Shown here: in pieces, positions 24,244-33,700 of the stretch | Position numbering within the stretch: the first letter of the stretch is position 1 | Layout of the letters: every line of letters starts with the position of its first letter | Assembly (NCBI GenBank): GCA_965216585.1 | Contig: CBDCGC010000003.1 | Coordinates: forward strand, 3,782,001-3,846,000 | From: CADEER01 sp965216585 | GTDB taxonomy: Bacteria > Desulfobacterota > Binatia > HRBIN30 > CADEER01 | Length of the DNA: 64,000 nucleotides | Reading direction: 5' to 3' | Position numbers and translations under genes: made by a program | Notes under the pieces: generated by a model | Told to the model about the DNA's origin: nothing | Databases searched by the model: none | What the model saw: the letters and a program-made list of their open reading frames with translations, nothing else

Positions 24244-26265
24244 GTGCAAGGCGCGAAGGCAAGCGAGGGCGAAGTGAGCGGGCCGCGATTCGGCAGATTG
24301 GCCATTCACCTCAAAGCCACGCTCGCAACCGTGGCAGCCTTCGCCCTGATATCGCAGCAAGCATCCCCCGCAGAAGTTACGCCCCGCCTGGCAGTCGAGA
24401 TCCGTGGAAGCTGGAACGAGGATCCCCAACAAGAAGGTAGGCTCCGAGGCAACCTCGTCATCAACGACCAGACGGGGCATGTCAGCGGCTCGGCCAGCCT
24501 TACAGGGCATCCACGCTACCCCCGCTTGAATCTGAGTGGAGAGATTGGAGTCGCGCACATCTCGCTGGAGGCGTTCCAACCCAAATCTGGCGTGCCTGTT
24601 GGCAGGCTGACAGGGATCATCGCCAACGGCAGGGCAAGTGGAGCACTCGACTTGCCTGGTGGGTCGAACGGAACCTGGACCTCGGCCCTGCGCTCGAAAT
24701 CCAAGCCGCGGGAGTCCGGGGGACTGCGCACCGCATTGAGAAATGAAGGTCCGCAGAAGGCGTTCGTCATCCTTGATGCCCGAAACATTAGAAGGGAGGC
24801 TGCCGCACTACGCCGGTCTCGTGGGGTTCGCGCGGATGATGCGGCGGTTCGAGCGCACAAGCGTTCGCGCTATTCCGAGATCAAAGGGGCAGCTCTGAGT
24901 GGAATCAGCGGCATACAGACAATCAGAACGTTCGACGACTTCCCAATGAGTCTAGTGCTCATCGACGACGAGAGAGCCCTGAACCAACTATTGAGACACT
25001 CCGCCGTCCGCAAGGTGAACGCCCCGATGCGGATCTACCCAGAGCTCGCAGAGAGCCTGCCCTTGATTGAACAACCCGCCGCTATTGCGTCGGGGGTAGG
25101 TGGCGATGGAATTATCACTGCGATCATCGACACCGGGGTGGACTTCGTCAATTTCCCTGCATTCGGAAACTGCACGATCGACCCTAGCGCAGAGGGAACT
25201 TGCGGTGTCGACGCTACGAACCAAAATTGCGGTATCATCTTCTCTCAGGATTTTACGAACGTTGATGACGACGTATGCGACGATCCGGGGATGGAGCACG
25301 GAACCGGCGTAGCCGCTGTCGCGCTGGCAACCGCCCCGAACTCGAAGATCGCGTCCTTCGACGTCGCCAACCTCGAGGTCATAGACGGCAAACTCACGCA
25401 GGTCTATGACGAAGTTGCGGTGTGCGATGCAGTGGCCTGGATCATCGATGCCAACGTTACCGGCATGTTTCCAGGGCGCCAGATTCGTGTCGCGAACATG
25501 AGCTTCGGCGGCGATCTATTTGACGAGGTTTGCGACGATTCAACCTTCGCAACCATGATCGCAGAGCTCATCGACAACGGAATCCTAGTTGTCGCATCAA
25601 CCGGCAACGAAAACTTGACGGACCAGATTAGCTCCCCTGGGTGTGAACCGGACGTTGTCCGCGTCGGGGCTGTGTATGACTCTGATACCGGGGCAGCCGA
25701 CTTTGGGATTTGTAATGATCCGCAAACCTCAGCCGATATGGTCGTGTGCACATCGAACTCTGCTTCGTTCCTCACAATGCTATCTCCGGGAAGCATCATC
25801 AGCACCGCAGGACTGGACAACGAAGGTACGTCATTCGCCGCGCCCCATGTTTCAGGGGCGGCGGCGGCAATGATGGGGTCGACTAGTCCGTTCGCTGGCG
25901 AAACTAGCATCGCGGGGGGACCCCCAATCGAAGACATCCGATCCGCACTAGACTGCCTCACGGCTCGGCTCAAGAAGAAGGGGGACGATGTTGTCGACTC
26001 TCGCACGACGGAGGTGTTCCCGCGCCTCAACATGAATGAGTCACTCAGCAGCCGTCTTTCTTCGACCGGTGATTGCAATGCAGACGGCGAGGTGATCGTT
26101 GACGAGCTCATGGTCGGCGTCAACATCGCATTGAACCAGCAGTCGTTGTCGACTTGCCCATCATTCGACGCAGACAGTAGCTCTAGCGTGACCGTCGACG
26201 AAGTCATTACCGGGATCAACGTTTCCCTTACGAGCTGCGCCCTTGGGGCGAGCGGAAATCCTTGA
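24244..26265 (+). CDS. Secreted subtilisin-like serine protease with dockerin-like C-terminus
   Basis: 673 residues from GTG 24244 (GGGAGA 5 nt upstream), 11 bases after the cohesin-like gene; the frame is open upstream inside that gene but the signal peptide (IHLKATLATVAAFALISQQA) lies just after this GTG. Catalytic residues of the S8 family are present: Asp in AIIDTGVDFVN, His in MEHGTGVAAVAL and Ser in GTSFAAPHVSG, with the oxyanion Asn in STGNEN. An N-terminal domain of about 250 residues precedes them. Residues about 610-668 are two EF-hand/dockerin-like units (DCNADGEVIVDELM and DADSSSSVTVDEVI). The next gene overlaps its stop. Confidence 0.9.
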   Translation: MQGAKASEGEVSGPRFGRLAIHLKATLATVAAFALISQQASPAEVTPRLAVEIRGSWNEDPQQEGRLRGNLVINDQTGHVSGSASLTGHPRYPRLNLSGEIGVAHISLEAFQPKSGVPVGRLTGIIANGRASGALDLPGGSNGTWTSALRSKSKPRESGGLRTALRNEGPQKAFVILDARNIRREAAALRRSRGVRADDAAVRAHKRSRYSEIKGAALSGISGIQTIRTFDDFPMSLVLIDDERALNQLLRHSAVRKVNAPMRIYPELAESLPLIEQPAAIASGVGGDGIITAIIDTGVDFVNFPAFGNCTIDPSAEGTCGVDATNQNCGIIFSQDFTNVDDDVCDDPGMEHGTGVAAVALATAPNSKIASFDVANLEVIDGKLTQVYDEVAVCDAVAWIIDANVTGMFPGRQIRVANMSFGGDLFDEVCDDSTFATMIAELIDNGILVVASTGNENLTDQISSPGCEPDVVRVGAVYDSDTGAADFGICNDPQTSADMVVCTSNSASFLTMLSPGSIISTAGLDNEGTSFAAPHVSGAAAAMMGSTSPFAGETSIAGGPPIEDIRSALDCLTARLKKKGDDVVDSRTTEVFPRLNMNESLSSRLSSTGDCNADGEVIVDELMVGVNIALNQQSLSTCPSFDADSSSSVTVDEVITGINVSLTSCALGASGNP

Positions 26266-28868
26266 TCGCCGGTACGCGGGCTCGTCGCGCAAGATTCGTC
26301 ATCGGCATCCTTGCCGGCGCGACACACCTCTTCGCACTCGAGGTTTCGGCGCAGCAACCCGCCATCCATTTCTCGTCGGAGTTTGGCGGCAGCCGGCGTG
26401 ACATAGTAACCGGCGTGACAGGCAACGAAACGGAAGTGCTGGTGGTAGGCGGCACTCTATCGCCTGATTTTCAGCCGTCGTCTGACTTGGGTGAGCACCA
26501 GGAGTCCCAGACTGGAGCGTTCGTATTCAAGCTCGGCATAGCCCACATGCCAGGGTTCGTGCTGATGTTGGGTAACGATGGTGACGCAGCTTTTGAGGTC
26601 GCTATGGCCCCGGACGGACTAGCCTTTGTCCTTGGGCAGACATTCTCGGCCACCTTTCCGGTCGTCGGACCCGCCCCGCAGTCTGATTTGCAGGGGCCCT
26701 CAGACTTGTTTCTTTCGGTTGTTGCTCCAGACGGTACGCTTCTCTTCTCAAGCTACCTGGGCGGGAGCGGAGAAGAAGTGCCCGGCGGGATCGCACAAGT
26801 CGACGACACGAGACTCTTGATTGGAGCTACAACCACATCTGTGGATCTACCCATTGTGAATGCGGCGCGTGCGGACACACTGCGGGGCGAAAGTGATGGA
26901 TATCTTCTGATTCTTGACTGGGAATCGGGAGTCGTGGAGTTGTCCTCCTACATCGGAGGGACCGGAGACGATTCAATTTCCGGGATAGCCATAGTAGCAG
27001 GAACCCCTTGGATAGTGGGAACGACGAGCTCGGAGGACGTTGATGAGCATCCTCGCAGTCTACGCGGGGGAGGACAGGACGGCTTCATCGCTGCCGTTGC
27101 GCCAACGAGCTTAGAGACGACTTCGTTCTCCTACTTCGGTGGGCCCGCAGACGAGCGCCTAACAGCCGTCGATACAGACGGTCGAGAGTTCCTTTATGCG
27201 ACTGGACAGGTTCGTTCTGCCGGTCTGGCTTCGGAGGGAGCCTACCAAGCTGACCTAGGAGGCAATAGCGACGCGATCATTATCAAGTTTGACACGAGAT
27301 CTGAGAGGACTGTCTACTCGAGCTACTTCGGCGGTACGTCTGTTGCGCCGACTTTCGACGAGTTCGGCACGGCGATTCAAGCCCGGCCCGACGGCACCTT
27401 CGTCGTTGTTGGCCGAACAAACTCGGACGACTTTCCCTTGAAGGCTCCACTGCAGTCTCGCTCTGACGGGCTCTCGGACGGATTTCTAGCGAGTTTCGAT
27501 AGCTCCGGAGTTCTCTTGTACTCGAGTTTCCTGGGCGGGAGCGCAAGCGAATCAGCCACTGCCCTTTCATTGACCACAACTGGCCGCGTGATTGTCGCGG
27601 GCAACGCTGGTTCTGACGACTTTCCGTTTATTGGCCCGCTGCTCAGCACAACCGCGGATCTCCAGCGGGGTTTCTTAACGGAGGTCTTCGAAGATGGACT
27701 GGACCTCTGCGCCTTTGTCGTCGGTGGTGACCCGGTAAGCGTTTTTCCAACACGCGTCGCTACCTCTGCGAGAAGCTTGGGCACAGTGATCGCGCGCCGC
27801 GGTCAGCGAATCGTCGGGGGCGTTGCTTCGGCGGACGGCCGCTTCCTCTATATGATTAACGCCGGAACCACTGTCGGACCCGAGGGCGGCAGGTCTGGGA
27901 TGGAAGACGGTTCACAGCGATTCTCGCGCGGTATCACGATCCTTGATAGCGCAACTCTGGACGTCCTCGCAGATGTCGAGCTGCCACAGCGCCCACGGCG
28001 AGCAGCACTGACGTCTGACGACTCGACTCTTTTCGTAGTCGGCACCCGGGAGATCTATTTGATCGACACATCGTCCATGTCGCCCACATCGACGGTGGAA
28101 GGCTTGTCGATTCCAACGGACATCGTCATATCCCAAGCTACTGGGCTCGTGTATGCAGCTGACCTCGGGGCAGAGAGCATCGCGGTGCTCGATTCCAGCG
28201 GGGAGAGCGTACGAGAAGTGCAGCTTCCTGCTGGGACTGAGCCGATTGGGATCGGACTAGGCGAGGAAGACGAGCTCGTGGTGCTGGATGGCAACAACTC
28301 GCGGCTCCTGCTCGTTGACAATGCGAGCGGACGCGTTGGCAGTTCGATCGCACTCGAGGCAGCAGCTTTCGAGATCTCTGTGGCAGGCGATCTCGCGATC
28401 GTCAATCACGCGCTGCATCGTGGCTTGTACCGAGTATCCCTCGTAGACCTGATGACCAAAGCAGTTGTTCGCGAACTCGTGTTCGAGAGGCGAGTATCGG
28501 GGCCTGCATTACCCAAAGAAACCGGTACCGCGTACATGGTCGAAGAAGGAGGATCCTTCATACTGGTCGATCTCGCAACCGGAAACGTCAGAAGCAAGCA
28601 AGTCATCGGTCCAGCGATCGAAAGAGCTAGCAGTCTCGTGACGACGAGAATTGCTACAGGGTGCAGCATCGGGCTGTCTCTGCGATGCCCTTCGGATTGC
28701 AACGAAGACGCACAAGTTGCCATTTCAGAACTCGTGATTGCGGTCAGGATCGCCCTTGGCCAGGACGAGCTTGCGACATGCGAGGCAGCCGATGTCGACG
28801 GGAATGCCACCGTCGACATCAACGAGTTGATCGTAGCAGTCCGTGCTGCGCTCGATGGCTGCGAGTGA
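26262..28868 (+). CDS. Secreted SBBP/YVTN beta-propeller protein with dockerin-like C-terminus
   Basis: 868 residues from TTG 26262, overlapping the subtilase stop by 4 bases. A signal peptide (FVIGILAGATHLFALEVSAQ) is followed by SBBP beta-propeller repeats about residues 40-480, recognisable as repeated FSSYLGGSGEE, LSSYIGGTGDD and YSSFLGGSASE. Residues about 520-800 are YVTN-type propeller units (ITILDSATLDVLADVELP, IYLIDTS, IAVLDSSGESVREVQLP). Residues about 805-868 are a dockerin-like doublet (DCNEDAQVAISELV and DVDGNATVDINELI). A surface scaffold or binding role is inference. Confidence 0.87.
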   Translation: MIAGTRARRARFVIGILAGATHLFALEVSAQQPAIHFSSEFGGSRRDIVTGVTGNETEVLVVGGTLSPDFQPSSDLGEHQESQTGAFVFKLGIAHMPGFVLMLGNDGDAAFEVAMAPDGLAFVLGQTFSATFPVVGPAPQSDLQGPSDLFLSVVAPDGTLLFSSYLGGSGEEVPGGIAQVDDTRLLIGATTTSVDLPIVNAARADTLRGESDGYLLILDWESGVVELSSYIGGTGDDSISGIAIVAGTPWIVGTTSSEDVDEHPRSLRGGGQDGFIAAVAPTSLETTSFSYFGGPADERLTAVDTDGREFLYATGQVRSAGLASEGAYQADLGGNSDAIIIKFDTRSERTVYSSYFGGTSVAPTFDEFGTAIQARPDGTFVVVGRTNSDDFPLKAPLQSRSDGLSDGFLASFDSSGVLLYSSFLGGSASESATALSLTTTGRVIVAGNAGSDDFPFIGPLLSTTADLQRGFLTEVFEDGLDLCAFVVGGDPVSVFPTRVATSARSLGTVIARRGQRIVGGVASADGRFLYMINAGTTVGPEGGRSGMEDGSQRFSRGITILDSATLDVLADVELPQRPRRAALTSDDSTLFVVGTREIYLIDTSSMSPTSTVEGLSIPTDIVISQATGLVYAADLGAESIAVLDSSGESVREVQLPAGTEPIGIGLGEEDELVVLDGNNSRLLLVDNASGRVGSSIALEAAAFEISVAGDLAIVNHALHRGLYRVSLVDLMTKAVVRELVFERRVSGPALPKETGTAYMVEEGGSFILVDLATGNVRSKQVIGPAIERASSLVTTRIATGCSIGLSLRCPSDCNEDAQVAISELVIAVRIALGQDELATCEAADVDGNATVDINELIVAVRAALDGCE

Positions 28869-28936
28869 ACCGACACTCAAGTCACAGGCAGCTGGTCGAT
28901 GCTGCGTGCATCATCGGGTCTAGTCACCGCGAATAG

Positions 28937-29722
28937 ATGGAGATGTGGTTGATGGCGCCGCTCCTATTCGGTTTTCGCTCCTACACTGTATTACTTGCCG
29001 TCGCTATCGTCTCGGCCACGCTGCTCGCCCTTTGGTCAGCGACGCGCTCCAATTTGAGACTCGCGAGGTTCGCTGCCTGGGACGCGGTGCTCCTAGCGAT
29101 GTCTCTACTAGGCGCAAAGCTCTACGCAATCGTCGAGTACGGCAGTGTTCCCACATCGCTCGAGGAATTCTCCAACACTGGCCTGCGACTCAGCGGAGGG
29201 GTTCTTGGGCTGGTCGCCGGCGGTCTCCTGATGGCTGCCCGTTCGACCATAGTGAGCGTATGGCAGATGGCCGATGTAGTCGCGCCGAGCTTCGCTTTGG
29301 GCCTCACGATATCCCGAATCGGATGTTTTCTGAATGGGTGTTGTACGGGGAGCCTTTGCGCGCTTCCCTGGGGTGTCTCGTTTCCCCGTGGTTCGAGGGC
29401 ATGGAGGAGCCAGGTCGGCGACCGATTGATCAGCGTGGCGGAGGCGCAGAGTCTCTCAGTTCATCCACTTCAACTCTACCTGGCATTTCTAGGGGTCAGT
29501 GTCGCGATCGGACTGGTGCTCTACACCCCTAGGAAGCGATTTGACGGCGAGATTTTTCTACTGTGGCTCATCGCACATGGAATCGGAAAAGCACTGCTCG
29601 AATCGCTGCGACATCCTTGGGAGGCTCATCTCCAACTTGGCGCAATGGGAATGGCTATCTTCGGCGCATCCGGTTTCTTCCTCATCGCTTGTAAACGGTG
29701 GTTGAAACCCGCGCGAAAGTGA
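28937..29722 (+). CDS. lgt: Prolipoprotein diacylglyceryl transferase-like membrane enzyme
   Basis: 261 residues, seven hydrophobic segments. Lgt signatures: a Gly-rich LRLSGGVLGLVAGG, then TISRIGCFLNGCCTGSLCAL (equivalent of the catalytic-Arg 'GRxGNFxNxE' region) and SVHPLQLYLAFLG. Lgt moves diacylglycerol from phosphatidylglycerol to the lipobox Cys. Its place behind three secreted-protein genes is unusual for a housekeeping lgt and suggests a dedicated copy; a truncated second copy lies at 40102. Alternative starts exist at ATG 28943 and 28952. Confidence 0.85.
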   Translation: MEMWLMAPLLFGFRSYTVLLAVAIVSATLLALWSATRSNLRLARFAAWDAVLLAMSLLGAKLYAIVEYGSVPTSLEEFSNTGLRLSGGVLGLVAGGLLMAARSTIVSVWQMADVVAPSFALGLTISRIGCFLNGCCTGSLCALPWGVSFPRGSRAWRSQVGDRLISVAEAQSLSVHPLQLYLAFLGVSVAIGLVLYTPRKRFDGEIFLLWLIAHGIGKALLESLRHPWEAHLQLGAMGMAIFGASGFFLIACKRWLKPARK

Positions 29723-30078
29723 CGAAAAGCGCGGGCATCCCCAAAAAGCTTCACCGAGGGCTCTTGTCAGGGGAAAGGCACGATCAGGTGGCGTAGGGAG
29801 CCGAGGCGACCGGAGCCACCTGATCGCGGCGACGTCGGAGGTGGCGAGGCCGGCCGAGGCGAGGTAGGGAAAGCAAGCCTCGCAGAAGTAAGTGAAGGCC
29901 CGGGGAATCGCCCCCGAGCCTCCGAACCTGAAGTGTTGTGGCCGGAGCAGGAACTCCGACCAAACGCAGAGAGCATGACGTGCTCGGGTTCGGCTGTAAA
30001 GAGCGGGGCAGCGCGAACCTGAAGTGTCGAAGTCCTCGGAGTACCGGATCTACAGCTGCCAGCGCTGCGGGGTAATCC
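29723..30078. other. Non-coding junction with inverted repeat
   Basis: No convincing gene in 356 bp. A 12-bp perfect inverted repeat (cgatcaggtggc at 29781-29792, gccacctgatcg at 29815-29826, 22-nt loop) lies near the start. The phrase cgaacctgaagtgt occurs twice (near 29925 and 30018), and cgaacctgaa also at 22203. Bases about 30031-30075 can be read as SEYRIYSCQRCGVI, a zinc-ribbon-like scrap that may be the end of a lost transposase. Confidence 0.45.
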
Positions 30079-30104
30079 GTTCGCTGCGCTCACAGGGGAC
30101 GTTG

Positions 30105-30404
30105 CTAGCTTGTTAGTTTTCTTCGGTAGGCGGCGACGCTGGCGCGTGAGATGCCGAGATAGCGCGCAACTTCCACCGGGCGTATCCCTTTCTTCACCAC
30201 CGCCAGCTCCACCAAGGCGCGCCTCGCCTCGCAGACTTCGCGGCTACGGCCACGGTTCACCAGGGCTTCGACTTCAACTCCGGTCGCTCGCGCCACCCGT
30301 CTTGCCAACTCCGGGAGATCGGCGCCTTCCAGCTCGTATCGCACCTCGCGGTCAACCTTCGTTCGTTTGGCCGCTCGAGTTGCAAAGTGGTTGTCTCCCA
30401 GCAC
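30105..30404 (-). pseudogene. C-terminal fragment of RAYT (REP-associated) transposase, copy 1
   Basis: 99 codons from VLGDNHFATR to the end; the C-terminal ARRALVELAVVKKGIRPVEV and ARYLGISRASVAAYRRK form a DnaA/HTH-like domain seen at the end of many RAYT proteins. The catalytic HUH/Tyr part is missing. The stop falls within the left inverted repeat. Confidence 0.7.
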
Positions 30405-30495
30405 CTGACCGCCGAACCATAGATTCCTTGACCGCTCCGGCGCGGGCGTGGGCGAGGTCGATCGGGGCCACTGCCTCCGCGTGGACGGGAATTCT

Positions 30496-30645
30496 ATGCC
30501 GGGATTGGCGCGATTGGATTTCGAGGGTGGGCTCTACCACGTGATCGGCCGCGGTGTGGAGCGCGCCGTGAGGTCGTACAATGATGTTGCGCAATCGGGC
30601 CGTTGGTCCGTTGCACGCGTCGCAACGAGGTGGACCAAAGAATGA
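30496..30645 (+). pseudogene. N-terminal fragment of RAYT transposase, copy 1
   Basis: MPGLARLDFEGGLYHVIGRG is the first part of an IS200/RAYT Y1-transposase, including the YHVxxRG strand that precedes the HUH motif. After about 25 residues homology ends and the frame runs into unrelated codons. It points opposite to the C-terminal fragment. Confidence 0.7.
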
Positions 30646-30798
30646 CGGCACGGCGACCTTTCTAACCTTCAGTGCGTCAGAACAGGGGTAACACTGTTAA
30701 CGCGTCGCCAGATCGCCGAGAGCGCGATATCCTCAAGGGCGCCAGGCAGCAGCTGATCGGCGAGTGTGCTCGCAGCGGGGGACTTGCGAGAGCGCCAG

Positions 30799-33700
30799 AT
30801 GAATACGACCAGTGTGCGCTCCGTTCTTCGGCCGGCGGAGCCCCAGCAAACTAACAAACTAGCAACGTCCCCTGTGAGCGAAGCGAACGTACGCAAGTCC
30901 TTCGACAGCGGCGAGACGCTGCTCGAGGAAAAGGCGTTCATGTACGACGGTCTCACCTCGCCCGGAGCATTGTTCGCCGGTGACGCAACCCGCATCGACT
31001 CGCATTTGATCAATGCTACCGAGGACCGGTGGGTGTCGACGCTGCATGCCTACGACATCTACGGCAACATGACCGAGATGACCGACCCCGAGGGGCGGAT
31101 CACCAAGAGTGAGTTCGACACGGACGGTGCTGGCTACCATCTCTACCCGACGCGAGTGACCGAGGCCTACGGCACCCTCGATCTGGTGAGCGAGACCGAC
31201 TACGACTACTTTCTCGGCAAGCCGACGGTGAAACGCGGGCCCAACGAGCTGGCAAACGGCACCGAGCACCGCACGGTCTACGACTCGGTGGGTAGGATCT
31301 TGGAGGAATACCTGCCCGAGGACGTTTTCGACCCCGGCGATCCGAGCCTCAGCGACCCCACGGTCAAATACGAGTACGACTTCCCCGCCGACCCCGGCAG
31401 CGGCAACGTGTGGCCGCTGGCCAAGGCCAAGGTGACCCAACGCCAGTCGGGGCAGCAGCGCTGGGTGCAGAGCTACGTCGACGCGCTGGGGCGGGCCCGG
31501 TACGCGGTCAGCCCGCGCGTGGTGGCGGGCTCGGTGGTCAACGTGGTGAGCGAGCACGTCGAATTCGACCAGGGCGGCAACGTCATCCGCCGCTACGACC
31601 CGTACCCGGATGGCGGGGCGAGCGCCGGCAGCATGACCTACGACTACAACCTGAACGGAATACCCGGCTGGACCGATCCGTTCGGCCGCGTGCGCACGAC
31701 GGTCGGGCAAGACGGTACGCCACTGAGCATCGTGACCTATGCGGGGCCGATCACCTCGACCATCGATGCGGCGGGACTACTGGTCAAGACCGAGACCGAC
31801 GGCTTTGGGCGCGAGATACGCACCGAGACCTTCGCTTCGGACTTCACCCTCTACTCGGCCTCGCAGTCGGTCTACGACGGGCTCGACCGCCTCACCGAGC
31901 TCTACCAGAACTGCAGCGGCGCCGGGATGACGTGTGCGGGCAGTGGTGACGTGCCGGTCAAGGAGATGACCTACGACACGCTGGGGCGCAAGACCCAAAC
32001 GGTCGACCGCGATTCGGGCACCTGGAGCTACGGCTACGACGACGCCAACAACCTGCTGTGGCAAGAGGATCCGAAGCCCAACCAGCACCTGCAGTTCTGC
32101 TACGACGAGCTGAACCGGCCGACGCACAAGTGCTCGCTCGACAGCGACTTCGACGGCAACCACTACGCCTGCCTGCCGGTTGCGTGCGGCGGCGACGTCG
32201 AGGTGTACTACGAGTACGACGACCCGGCCGTGGACAACTCGCTGGGGCGGGTCACGCGGGTGACCGACACCGCCGGTGAGCACCGGGTGCTCGGCTATGA
32301 CGCGCGCGGGCGCCAGACGGGTGCGACGCGAGTGATCGACGTCGAGGGCCAGAGCGGCGAGGCGACCTTTCTCTACGAGTACAACCAGCTCGACCAGGTG
32401 GTGGAGATGACCTACCCCGACGGCGAGGTGGTGCAGATGACCTACGACGAGAGCGGGCAGCCGACGACGCTGTGCAACACGGGCGGCTACTTCTACGTCG
32501 AGTCGGCGCACTACGACATCTTCGGGCGGCTGACCAGCATTGCAAAGGGCAATGAGCTCGTAGACGAGCGCACCTATTACAGCGCGGCGGCCGACAACAA
32601 CCGCCTGGAATTCATCAAGCTGGCCAAACCAGAGCTCAGCAGCACCTTCGAGCACATACAGCAGTACGGCTACAACGACCGGGGGCAGATCACCTCGATC
32701 ACCGAGATCGATCTCCCCAGCCCCAGCCTGCTCGGCGGCAACTACAACTACGATCACTACGGGCGCCTGACCCGCTTCACGCCGAACAACACCGCGCTGC
32801 CGCTGCGGGACTACGCCTACGACGCCTGGGGCAACATCACCGACAAGGCCGGGGTGACGATGACCTACGACGCAGCGGGGGCGCCGCATCAGATCACCCA
32901 GATGAACGGCACCCCGATGCCGGGGATCGGCTACGACGCCAACGGCAACCGGGCCCTGCGCTATCTGAGCGGGGCGATTCCGGACCAGGGGTATGAGTTC
33001 ACCGCCGAGGACCGGGTGAAGCGTATCTCGCAGGTGGCCGGCACGCCGCGCAAGATCGACGTTCTCTACGACGACGGCGGCCAGCAGAAGGCCAAGGTGG
33101 TGCGCGACTTCAACACCGAGACGCCCGAGCGCATCTTCAAGTACTACAGCCGGTACATCGAGGTGAGTGACGACGTCACCGCGGTGGGGGCCGGGGCCAA
33201 GACGCTGAAGAACTACTTCTTCGGCGGCCAGAGAGTGGCCACGCGGATCGAAGACGGAGCGGCGTGGGAGACGACCCCGCTGGCAAGTGTGTCGGGGCCT
33301 CAGCTCATCGAGCTGGCAGCGAGCTGGGTGACCGACAGACCGGTGGTGGTAGTCAAGCTCTCGGGCACGGCCACCGGCGTGGCGGCAGCCGCGGTCGCGC
33401 TGCTGGCGGTGACCCTATTCCTCATGCCACCGGGCAGGAGGAGAAGGGCGGTGGTGGGCATCCGCCCGAGCCGCGGTGCGGCCCTGGGGCTGAGCATTCT
33501 CTTCGCCGTGGGCACCATCCCGCTACCGCTGCTGATTCAGCCGGCCCACGCCGAATGCGAGGGTTGCGAGTGCCCGACGCCGACCCCGGCGCCGCCGCAG
33601 GACCTGCGCTACTACCACTACGACCACCTGGGCTCGCCGATCATGATCAGCGACGCCGCCGGCGACGTGAGCGAGCAGATTCGCTACCATCCCTACGGCA

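Larger units (their letters stand above)
30079..30888. mobile_element. 810-bp RAYT-derived element, copy 1
   Basis: Left end gttcgctgcgctcacagggg continues into acgttgctagcttgttag; the right end is its near-perfect reverse complement (two mismatches in about 38). The interior holds the C-terminal part of a RAYT transposase on the minus strand and the N-terminal part on the plus strand, so the transposase is broken and rearranged. Copies 2 and 3 have the same length. This copy differs from them at a few bases (Lys for Asn in the HTH part, Gly for Arg in MPGLARL). The right end is followed by gtac, as in all full copies. No target-site duplication is evident. Confidence 0.85.
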
